Virus record (IMG/VR): IMGVR_UViG_3300028844_003737
Location: 1-64,000 of that record
DNA: 64,000 nucleotides
Reading direction: 5' to 3' (one strand)
Source of the DNA: a virus
Below, piece after piece: positions 7,593 through 13,925 of this stretch (position 1 is its first letter; each line of letters begins with the position of its first letter). The position numbers and the translations under genes are program-made. Below the pieces are notes generated by a model that was not told where the DNA came from, searched no databases, and saw nothing but the letters and a program-made list of their open reading frames with translations.

Positions 7593-8033
7593 ATGATGAT
7601 ATTACAAATTTTATTTTGCTTACTTATAATCCTTTATTGGTTTAGTGAAGGTGTAACCGAAGGTTGGACTTGGAGTACTAAAGCAAGAAAGAATAAGAAT
7701 AAGCTAATACATCCGAACAATGGAAAGAATGGTATATTCGATTATCATATGTGGAGAATATTAGAGAATGTAGGAATATGGGGTGCTGTAATTGTAGCAT
7801 TTTTTATCGAAGCATCGTTTGCTAAATTCTTTTGGTTAGGTGTTGGTAGTTGGTTCATCGGAACATTTTGTTATGAAGCCGCTTTGAATCACGTGAATAA
7901 AGGAACAATTTATAAACCAGTAGATTACAAATGGCATATCTTAGGATACGACATTCCTTGGTGGGGTGGTAAAAAGATTTATATCTTACCAGCTACTGGA
8001 CTAATAGTACTATTGTACGGAATGTGGATATAA
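7593..8033 (+). CDS. Multi-pass membrane protein
   Basis: A 146-residue integral membrane protein with hydrophobic helices at about 1-18, 56-82 and 128-146 and a basic loop (KARKNKNK) after the first helix. An AGGAGA site precedes the ATG. No family recognised. It overlaps the following basic mini-gene by one base, continuing the coupled string of envelope genes. Confidence 0.6.
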   Translation: MMILQILFCLLIILYWFSEGVTEGWTWSTKARKNKNKLIHPNNGKNGIFDYHMWRILENVGIWGAVIVAFFIEASFAKFFWLGVGSWFIGTFCYEAALNHVNKGTIYKPVDYKWHILGYDIPWWGGKKIYILPATGLIVLLYGMWI

Positions 8034-8179
8034 TGCCAAATAAGAATGCTAAACAGAAAAAACAAAGAAGAGCCGCACTAAATAAAAAGTGGGCTAAAGA
8101 GGGTAGGACTGCTAATCAATATAAAAAGTGGTTAGCAAAAGAAGGAAATAAACCAAATAAAGGATTTGGTAGGAGATAA
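8033..8179 (+). CDS. 48-residue highly basic protein
   Basis: MPNKNAKQKKQRRAALNKK... encodes a lysine/arginine-rich helical peptide with two KKW-containing repeats (NKKWAKEGR and YKKWLAKEGN). The ATG overlaps the previous stop and the stop lies three bases before the next ATG. It is likely a nucleic-acid-binding or ribosome-associated mini-protein. Function unknown. Confidence 0.5.
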   Translation: MPNKNAKQKKQRRAALNKKWAKEGRTANQYKKWLAKEGNKPNKGFGRR

Positions 8180-8182
8180 GAA

Positions 8183-8779
8183 ATGAGTTATTATGACATA
8201 TACAATAATCTAAAACTATTTTGTTTGATAGGAATGATATCTTTGTTTACATTTAATTGTGACAGTAGAGATGAAGAGCCATTAGAAGAAAGCATTGAGA
8301 TGTGGGTAAATGGCACAGAGTTTAATGTCCGTGAGTATTACGAAAGTATTACTACATACGGAGCATCATCAGTACAAGAAGATGGTTCTATAAAAAAGAT
8401 ATTTGTACTACACTTTCAAAGAGAAGATGGTAGAGTTACACCTGAGAAAGAACATTATGCTTTGATTATGTATGATAACAATGGACAAGATAATGGTCAA
8501 CTAATAGATACTAAATTATATTTAGGTGGTACTCAAATGGATTCATTATTACTTGAAACTACAAGTGGTAGAATAACATTAGAGATTGTTGGACTATCCG
8601 ATTTTACAGAATTTGCACAAGCATCAATACAAAAGTATGAGGATGGTAAAGTTAGTGGAATCGCAGATGGATACTTTTTCAACCCATATAGAAATGAAAT
8701 GCAACATGGTATAATTATTTTTGATAACTTAGAAGTGGGTACAGATCCTGAGGCTACATTTTACCAAGGAGTATATTAG
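8183..8779 (+). CDS. Predicted lipoprotein
   Basis: A 198-residue protein with an N-terminal hydrophobic stretch (LKLFCLIGMISLFTFNC) ending in a lipobox-like FTFNC at about 22-26, followed by an acidic linker. The mature part is beta-rich (MWVNGTEFNV, GTQMDSLLLETTSGRITLEIVG) and resembles in style the beta-sandwich lipoproteins common in Bacteroidota-type hosts. That resemblance is an inference. The GGAGATAAG site before the ATG is good. Confidence 0.6.
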   Translation: MSYYDIYNNLKLFCLIGMISLFTFNCDSRDEEPLEESIEMWVNGTEFNVREYYESITTYGASSVQEDGSIKKIFVLHFQREDGRVTPEKEHYALIMYDNNGQDNGQLIDTKLYLGGTQMDSLLLETTSGRITLEIVGLSDFTEFAQASIQKYEDGKVSGIADGYFFNPYRNEMQHGIIIFDNLEVGTDPEATFYQGVY

Positions 8780-9462
8780 TGAGTGAAAATGGAATCAAGT
8801 TAGGTCAGTTGTTATGTGATGAAGATGTTATCACAAAAAGACAACTAAGCAAAGCCTTACAAGAACAAGTCAAAGGTAGGAAAGGTACACTTGGTGAGAT
8901 TCTTGTAGATATGGGTGTATGTACATTTGAGGATATTACCGATGCTATGATGAATCACAATTCGGATACTCAAAAACACGAAGAGAAACACGAAGAGATT
9001 CACAAAGAACCTACACCACCACCTACAGTTCAACCTACACTACAGCCCGTAGTAGAAGAACCAAAGGTAATAGAACCAGTAGTAGAAGAACCTATAGAAC
9101 TTTCAGAAGAAAAAGTTATGGGTACAAAGTTTACAATGTCCTTGCAAACATTAGGCGCATTGATTAGTGTAATAGCCGCGGGAGTCGGTGGTTACTATAT
9201 GTTACTACAAGAGATTGAAGAAGCAAAAAATCTTCCCGAACCACCATCTATAGAATCTATATTTGGTGATGAGTATCCATCCAAGCCCGATGGACATAAC
9301 TGGCCTCGTTCATACGAACAATACAAATCACAAGTAGGTGGTTTGCAAGAAGATATGGATGCCGTCTATGAAATAATAGATGAGTACGAAGAGGCTATTG
9401 AAGATTTAGAAAAGCTCGTAGCAAATTTACGAGTTGAAGTTGCAAAGAAAAAGGACAAGTAG
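8779..9462 (+). CDS. Membrane-anchored MshEN-like domain protein
   Basis: A 227-residue protein starting at GTG, overlapping the upstream stop by one base. Residues about 5-62 carry two tandem repeats (KLGQLLCDEDVITKRQL and LGEILVDMGVCTFEDI) that match the pattern of the N-terminal domain of GspE/PilB/MshE ATPases, which in MshE binds cyclic di-GMP. Key positions are partly changed (Arg to Lys and Gly to Asp in repeat 1, Arg to Thr and Gln to His in repeat 2), so ligand binding is uncertain. A Glu/Pro-rich linker leads to one transmembrane helix at about 119-138 and an acidic coiled coil at the C terminus. There is no ATPase domain. It lies 1 kb from two pilin-like genes, which makes a pilus-related role plausible. 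Confidence 0.6.
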   Translation: MSENGIKLGQLLCDEDVITKRQLSKALQEQVKGRKGTLGEILVDMGVCTFEDITDAMMNHNSDTQKHEEKHEEIHKEPTPPPTVQPTLQPVVEEPKVIEPVVEEPIELSEEKVMGTKFTMSLQTLGALISVIAAGVGGYYMLLQEIEEAKNLPEPPSIESIFGDEYPSKPDGHNWPRSYEQYKSQVGGLQEDMDAVYEIIDEYEEAIEDLEKLVANLRVEVAKKKDK

Positions 9463-9471
9463 GAGTTACTT

Positions 9472-9846
9472 ATGAAATATTTATTAGGATTATTATTATT
9501 TCTTTCTGTTACTATAGGACAAGTAAATGATAAGAACTTTAAAGAATCTATAAATGGTGGGATGGCTGTCGTAGTAGTTACAGCAGAATGGCAAGAACAA
9601 CCATTTGACGAAGATATTCTAGAAGGAGTAAAAGGATATCAGGATTGTAAAATAGTAAGAATAAAAAGTAAAGAAGCTCCAAAGGTTGTAAAGAAACTTA
9701 GGTTTAGAAACTTTCCATCTATGGCTTTATTCTATGACGGTTCTAAGAAAGAAACTTGGAAGGCTGATATGGATGGTGAGTTGGACATTGATAGTAAAGA
9801 CATAAAAGGTGCTATTGATGATGTACTAGCAGAGGACGTGTTCTAA
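9472..9846 (+). CDS. Exported thioredoxin-fold protein lacking the CxxC motif
   Basis: A 124-residue protein with a signal peptide (cleavage near TIGQ, residue 16). The fold outline is that of thioredoxin: a beta strand VVVVTAEW, then the position of WCxxC occupied by WQEQP, and a cis-Pro loop FRNFPSMALF. The catalytic cysteines are missing, so it cannot be a thiol-disulfide enzyme; a binding or chaperone role in the periplasm is inferred. A canonical cytoplasmic thioredoxin lies at 19.7 kb. Confidence 0.6.
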   Translation: MKYLLGLLLFLSVTIGQVNDKNFKESINGGMAVVVVTAEWQEQPFDEDILEGVKGYQDCKIVRIKSKEAPKVVKKLRFRNFPSMALFYDGSKKETWKADMDGELDIDSKDIKGAIDDVLAEDVF

Positions 9847-9896
9847 GTCAAAATCTGTAAATATATTCACGTATATCTAATTATTCACACATAAAC

Positions 9897-9911
9897 ATAA
9901 TATTTATTATA
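9897..9911 (+). promoter_or_regulatory. Candidate late promoter (ATAATATTTATTATA)
   Basis: Recurring ATATTTATTA motif 27 bases before the GTG of the small MscS-like gene. Confidence 0.45.
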
Positions 9912-9937
9912 GACTAACTGAAGATGAGGAGACTGTT

Positions 9938-10279
9938 GTGGAAACTAAAACAATAGAATCCCTTATCGGTGAGTATGGTTGGTTATTTATCGCGGGTGTT
10001 CTAACCCTGTTATTTCAAAGTACTATACAAGAGGCCGTTGATGGGATAATGGTTTTTTTAGGAAACGACTACAATGAAGATGATGTTGTAGAGGTTGATG
10101 GTGATCCAGGTCGTATCGTAAGAGTCGGTATGTGGAAAACTACATTCTTTATATATCATGTCGTAAATGGTAAGATAGTTGGAGGTTCAAAATTAGTAGT
10201 GGCTAATTCTAAACTCAAAGATTTGAAAATAGAAAAACCATTACCAAATTTAGATTTGTCCAAATATGATACAGAGTAA
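9938..10279 (+). CDS. Small membrane protein with MscS-like beta domain
   Basis: A 113-residue protein starting at GTG behind GAGGAGACT. It has one transmembrane helix at about 12-30, then a short beta domain with DDVVEVDGDPGRIVRVGMW and KLVVANSKL. This resembles the beta domain that follows the pore helix in MscS channels (GDxVxVxGxxGxVxxI...NxxL). The usual C-terminal cage and extra helices are absent. It could form a minimal channel or modify the host channel. A strong terminator follows. Confidence 0.5.
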   Translation: METKTIESLIGEYGWLFIAGVLTLLFQSTIQEAVDGIMVFLGNDYNEDDVVEVDGDPGRIVRVGMWKTTFFIYHVVNGKIVGGSKLVVANSKLKDLKIEKPLPNLDLSKYDTE

Positions 10280-10321
10280 CAAAAGTTTACATATAGATCG
10301 GTAAATTATGTTACACAAGAT

Positions 10322-10346
10322 AGAGTGCTTACGGGCACTCTTTTTT
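10322..10346 (+). terminator. Rho-independent terminator
   Basis: An inverted repeat AGAGTGC / GCACTCT with a six-base loop is followed by a run of T residues. It closes the unit ending with the MscS-like gene. Confidence 0.85.
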
Positions 10347-10503
10347 GTTTAAAATAGTTGCTATCGTAAGTCGTTATATATCAACACATAAAATTATTTT
10401 TATTTATTTCTTGAATTTAGCATGCTTTGGTATGGTTATTGTAGTATATAAGTAGAATGAGTCATTAGGACAAATTCAAATTGAATAAATAGGGAGGACT
10501 GAA

Positions 10504-11163
10504 ATGTTCGATATGATAAAAAGATTTTTCAAAAAACTAAATAAAAAGCTTAGAAAGAATACAGGAAACTCACTTGCTGAATTTGCTGTTACTACCGCTA
10601 TGATGGCAACACTTGCTACTACAGCTGCTCCTAAGTTTGGTAATGTTGGTGCTGCTGCTAAAGAGAAGAAGTCAATTGCTAACATTGATAAGATATTAAC
10701 AGTAGCCAACAACTACTACAACCAAGCAGTATCTGAAGAAGGAAAGGGAAGATTTCCTGGACAATCAAAGTATGACCAACCTGTAGGTGGGATTGACTTG
10801 TCAGATGGAGCATATACTGATGAAACTCTTGAAGCATACATTGAAACTATACTTGAACAAAAACAATCATATGAATCTGAATTAGGTGAGTTTGTTTATG
10901 TATTTTCAGCATCTTCTGATGACGATGACGCTTTACAAGATGATTGGATGAACTTAGAAACATCTGTTGGATTCAATTCAGGTGGAGCACTTGACTTCAA
11001 AAAAGACTTTGGTAACAAAGGAATCAAGTCACCATTTCAGGATGGTTCGTATGCTTACTTAGTAATACCAGGAAGTGGTAGTGGAACAGATGCTCAAGCA
11101 CCTGCTCTTGTCGTAATAGACACAGAGAATCCAGGAATGCTATTTAAAACTTTAGTACCTTAA
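10504..11163 (+). CDS. Type IV pilin-like protein with long basic leader
   Basis: A 219-residue protein. The first 21 residues are very basic (MIKRFFKKLNKKLRKNTG), then a prepilin-peptidase-like site G21/N22 with Glu at mature position 5 (NSLAEFAVTT) and a hydrophobic helix (TAMMATLATTAAP), as in class III signal peptides. The globular part is Gly/Ser/Asp-rich (AYTDETLEAYIET, FQDGSYAYLVIPGSGSG). It therefore looks like a pilin or pseudopilin processed by a host prepilin peptidase. The ribosome binding site GGGAGG is seven bases upstream. A second pilin-like gene follows 35 bases later. Virion use as a fibre is possible but would not need the class III leader. Confidence 0.7.
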   Translation: MFDMIKRFFKKLNKKLRKNTGNSLAEFAVTTAMMATLATTAAPKFGNVGAAAKEKKSIANIDKILTVANNYYNQAVSEEGKGRFPGQSKYDQPVGGIDLSDGAYTDETLEAYIETILEQKQSYESELGEFVYVFSASSDDDDALQDDWMNLETSVGFNSGGALDFKKDFGNKGIKSPFQDGSYAYLVIPGSGSGTDAQAPALVVIDTENPGMLFKTLVP

Positions 11164-11198
11164 TTTAATAATAGAAACAATAACCGAAAGGAAAGAAA

Positions 11199-11642
11199 AT
11201 GAAGAACATACTCAAAAACACAAGTAAGGGTTTTACCTTGATTGAATTAGTAATGGTTACAATCATATTGGGAATCTTAGCGGCTGTAGCAATACCTCGT
11301 TATCAACAGACTGTAGATAATGCGGAAGAAGCTGCAGAAAAGACATTTGTCGATATGGTATGGGCTGGATGTGAACAAGAAGCTTCTGAAAGAATAACTG
11401 AGACTGGACTTGAGGCATGGCCTTATAATCCACTAACAGTTATTGGTAGAAGTCGTAACATATCAGTTACATTGTTTGAAGGTGTACCCGATGAAGATAA
11501 CGAATGGCAGTTTAGTGTAGATGCGGCTGGTGAACCAGCAATATTTCATCACAGACGAAACGATGAAATCTATTACTACAAGTACGATTCATTGACATTT
11601 GAGTTGGACGAACTACCTACGCTTTATACAAACGAAGGATAA
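11199..11642 (+). CDS. Type IV pilin / pseudopilin
   Basis: A 147-residue protein with the textbook prepilin N terminus KGFTLIELVMVTIILG: cleavage after Gly11, N-methyl-Phe12, Glu at mature position 5, and a 25-residue hydrophobic helix ending at AAVAIPRYQ. The rest is an acidic alpha/beta pilin head with one Cys. Assembly would need the host pilus ATPase and prepilin peptidase, because none is encoded in the window. It follows the other pilin-like gene. A GAAAGGAAAG site lies before the ATG. Phage genomes rarely carry this motif, so a role in altering host pili or pseudopili is inferred. Confidence 0.88.
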   Translation: MKNILKNTSKGFTLIELVMVTIILGILAAVAIPRYQQTVDNAEEAAEKTFVDMVWAGCEQEASERITETGLEAWPYNPLTVIGRSRNISVTLFEGVPDEDNEWQFSVDAAGEPAIFHHRRNDEIYYYKYDSLTFELDELPTLYTNEG

Positions 11643-11647
11643 TTAAT

Positions 11648-11683
11648 GGGGGAATTTATAACGATTTCCCCTATTTATTATAA
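11648..11683 (+). promoter_or_regulatory. Hairpin followed by candidate late promoter motif
   Basis: A GGGGGAAT / ATTTCCCC inverted repeat (11648-11655 with 11664-11671, one G-U pair) is followed directly by TATTTATTATAA. The hairpin could attenuate or protect the pilin transcript, and the AT motif could start transcription of the next gene. Confidence 0.4.
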
Positions 11684-11692
11684 AGAGGTATT

Positions 11693-12136
11693 ATGAGATT
11701 AAATCTTACAGATGATATTTTAGAACTTGTATTAGGTGGATTAATAATGGTTACTTTAGGGTTCGTATTCTTTAGAAGTGACGAATCCATTAAAGTACAA
11801 AAAGAACCTACTATTGATGACTTTTATGAGTTCCCACTACAAGCGTGGCAGACCACAGACTTACAAGGTGGAGATTGTATAAAGATTAGATATATGGTTA
11901 CTAAACCAAAGACTCGTTTGATTATGAAAAGCGCTGATGGAATAAGGGTACATATGCAACCAATATCTTTGAGTCCGAGAAAAGGTGAAGATAGAATAGA
12001 AACTTATGTATGGAAACTATATCGTACAGAATGGACAGATAAAATATCACCAGGTGAATATCTTATAATAGTAGGAACCGACCACGATAGGAGACCATCC
12101 AAAACAAACTTATCAATAAAGGTAGATGTATTATGA
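11693..12136 (+). CDS. Membrane-anchored beta-domain protein
   Basis: A 147-residue protein with one transmembrane helix at about 11-28 and a soluble beta-rich domain (IKIRYMVTKPKTRLIMKSADG, GEYLIIVGTDHDRR, NLSIKVDVL) that looks like an immunoglobulin-type sandwich. No family recognised. An AGAGGT site precedes the ATG. It overlaps the next gene by four bases (ATGA). It lies directly after the pilin pair and may belong to the same functional group. Confidence 0.55.
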   Translation: MRLNLTDDILELVLGGLIMVTLGFVFFRSDESIKVQKEPTIDDFYEFPLQAWQTTDLQGGDCIKIRYMVTKPKTRLIMKSADGIRVHMQPISLSPRKGEDRIETYVWKLYRTEWTDKISPGEYLIIVGTDHDRRPSKTNLSIKVDVL

Positions 12137-12747
12137 AAAAAACCTTGACTTCTATATTTTTGATGATAGTGATAGTGAACAATCCAATATTTTCACAAGA
12201 AATCAAACGGACATCAGAGTTCAAAAGAGATGTTGCATATGGAATAGAATGTGATGATACAGAATACAGAGATTACAAAGGCTCGCCTGCTTGGAAAGGA
12301 TATGGTGGATGGATATCCGAATGCGATTCAATTCGTACAACACGATTAAATGCTGAGTTTGCTCTTAGGTCAAAAGAAAGACAAAGACAAAAAGCAATTC
12401 AAGATAGCATAGATATTGCAACAGCATCTTTTGATGATATAGACTTAGATGTTATGTGGGAAAATACAGTGTGGGAAGAGATTGACGAAATTACAGAAGT
12501 ATACGGCGAAGTAGAACAAATAACTGCTGTTGCTGGAGTTCGTGGTGCTGAAGCAGAAGATGAAGCATTGAATCATTTATACTATAGAAGAAGTATGAAA
12601 GGCTTAGCTCTAATAGATTTACAAAAAGCTTATGGCAAGTTATCAATCAAAAGGGAAAATCTTATAAAGATAAATCCAAACCATCCTAAATTGGAGAAGA
12701 TAGACAATCTTTTATCTCAATTAAAAATAAAAATGAAAAAAGTATAA
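12133..12747 (+). CDS. Exported helical protein
   Basis: A 204-residue protein with a signal peptide (MKKTLTSIFLMIVIVNNPIFSQ, cleavage before Gln or Glu near residue 22). The mature protein is acidic and then helical, with a basic C terminus (KLSIKRENLIKINPNHPKL). A Cys pair occurs near 40 and 64. No domain recognised. It is the last gene of the envelope block; the gene-free RNA candidate follows. Confidence 0.55.
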   Translation: MKKTLTSIFLMIVIVNNPIFSQEIKRTSEFKRDVAYGIECDDTEYRDYKGSPAWKGYGGWISECDSIRTTRLNAEFALRSKERQRQKAIQDSIDIATASFDDIDLDVMWENTVWEEIDEITEVYGEVEQITAVAGVRGAEAEDEALNHLYYRRSMKGLALIDLQKAYGKLSIKRENLIKINPNHPKLEKIDNLLSQLKIKMKKV

Positions 12748-12814
12748 AAAAAATGCGTTTTGAGAATTTTACTATATACATATATATATAAAGTTTTTTG
12801 ACAATTTGAAAATT

Positions 12815-13302
12815 TGAAAAGTGCAGAGAGTAATTAACTCTGTATGGGATTGGTCGAATAATGAGTATACTTGAAGCTCATAAGACAATCTAATGTGAGT
12901 TGTGGTGACTTGGAACTCTGCTGAATGTAGTAGAGGTGTAACGGTCCTCATAGACATATGACACATAATGTACTTTCAGAAATAACAAGATGATTCTTGG
13001 ACTTTGTTGTGGGTAAGGATAAAACTGAAATCCCACCTTGTGGCTGAATAATTTAGTCTCAGAAGAGATAAGGCAATAGCACAGACATTGTAGTCGCTCT
13101 AACGTAGAACTAACCATCTATTAGGAGAACCAAAGTAACTTTTGGGTGTTAGGTACAAAGTTATAATAAATTCTGAGCTGAAAGTTGTAGGTAATCATTA
13201 ATCCTACATCCCCCTAATTTTCAATTTTATAAAAAAGGGTTCGATCTGATTTTTAGTTTCCACTATATTACAAACTTAAAAACTTTTATGAACCCTTTTT
13301 TT
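12815..13302 (+). ncRNA. Candidate large structured non-coding RNA
   Basis: About 590 bases (12748-13340) have no credible ORF but many short perfect helices in series. Examples: CAGAG/CTCTG (12824-12843), GATTGGTC/GACAATC enclosing ATGAG/CTCAT (about 12848-12892), GAGTT/AACTC, CTCTGCT/AGTAGAG with a six-base loop, GTGGG/CCCAC near 13.0 kb, TGTAGG/CCTACA (13186-13191 with 13203-13208). The 3' end is closed by a 12-base-pair stem, 13231-13242 with 13290-13301, followed by T residues. Size, phage context and dense helices recall the ornate phage RNAs GOLLD and ROOL, but I cannot assign it to either. The 5' end is approximate. Confidence 0.55.
13231..13302 (+). terminator. Long-stem, large-loop terminator-like hairpin
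   Basis: AAAAAAGGGTTC and GAACCCTTTTTT pair perfectly over 12 bases around a 47-base loop and end in a T tract. It may terminate the RNA candidate upstream. The large loop is unusual for an intrinsic terminator. Confidence 0.6.
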
Positions 13303-13305
13303 GCC

Positions 13306-13335
13306 TTGACTTATATGCGATTTCTTTTGTAAGAT
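13306..13335 (+). promoter_or_regulatory. Sigma-70-type promoter with no room for a leader
   Basis: TTGACT (13306-13311) and TAAGAT (13330-13335) are separated by 18 bases. The ATG of the next gene is at 13341, so transcription would start at or next to the start codon. Confidence 0.5.
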
Positions 13336-13340
13336 CTTAT

Positions 13341-13868
13341 ATGAATAAATGTAAAAAATGTAATGAAACAATGGATAATCACAGAGCTCATCTTGGTTAC
13401 TCCGAATGTGTTGAGTGTTCGACAGTAAAGAAATATTCATCGCATACTATATATCCACATAAAACTGGTGGGTATATCCAACCTGTATCAGAAGAACAAT
13501 CAGAAAATCTAAATAGGTTAGATAGAAGAGGTACATCTGGTAATAAACCAGCTAAAGGTATTGTAAAAGATAATAGTTGGGATAGGTGGTTGAAAGAATA
13601 CTATGCTCCTAAACCAGAGAAGAAGAAGTTTGTACCTAAGCCTACGACACTACCTATTTATATACCTGTAAAGGAAGCTATGACTAAGGTGATGGATATG
13701 TATGAAAATAGGGGATATGATTCAGCATACGAACTAACACAATCATTGTATACCGATGATAAAATTTCACTTATGACTAAATCAAAGATTACTAATGAGA
13801 TAACTGAGTGGCAATATATGAGTGCTAAACAAAGAAGATGGCAAAAAAAACTGGAAATAAATGCATAA
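13341..13868 (+). CDS. Zinc-ribbon-containing protein of unknown function
   Basis: A 175-residue protein beginning with two CxxC pairs (CKKC at 4-7, CVEC at 24-27), a four-cysteine zinc site. The remainder is basic and helical (PEKKKFVPKP linker, then VKEAMTKVMDMYENRG). No ribosome binding site is visible and the promoter sits immediately upstream, so it may be read from a leaderless transcript. DNA or RNA binding is plausible. Its 3' end overlaps the upstream part of the next promoter element. Confidence 0.6.
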   Translation: MNKCKKCNETMDNHRAHLGYSECVECSTVKKYSSHTIYPHKTGGYIQPVSEEQSENLNRLDRRGTSGNKPAKGIVKDNSWDRWLKEYYAPKPEKKKFVPKPTTLPIYIPVKEAMTKVMDMYENRGYDSAYELTQSLYTDDKISLMTKSKITNEITEWQYMSAKQRRWQKKLEINA

Positions 13869-13910
13869 AGTCCTTGTTTATTAGCAAATTTATTCGTAGC
13901 TTTATATATA
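13850..13910 (+). promoter_or_regulatory. Early/middle-class promoter P1 (TTG-N20-TAGCTTTA)
   Basis: CTGGAAATAAATGCATAAAG lies upstream of TTGTTT (13874-13879), a 17-base spacer, and TAGCTT (13897-13902). It is nearly identical to copies at 16.2 and 23.9 kb and related to three more. It would drive the VWA/metallopeptidase gene. Confidence 0.65.
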
Positions 13911-13925
13911 AAGAAAAGGGAAAAG

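Noticed and set aside
12815-13302. tmRNA, RNase P RNA or group I intron
   Set aside because: The region lacks the tRNA-like ends and tag ORF of tmRNA, the GAGGAAAGTCC box of RNase P, and any flanking gene halves or conserved intron core. A TTCGATC string occurs inside the terminator stem but is not in a T-arm.
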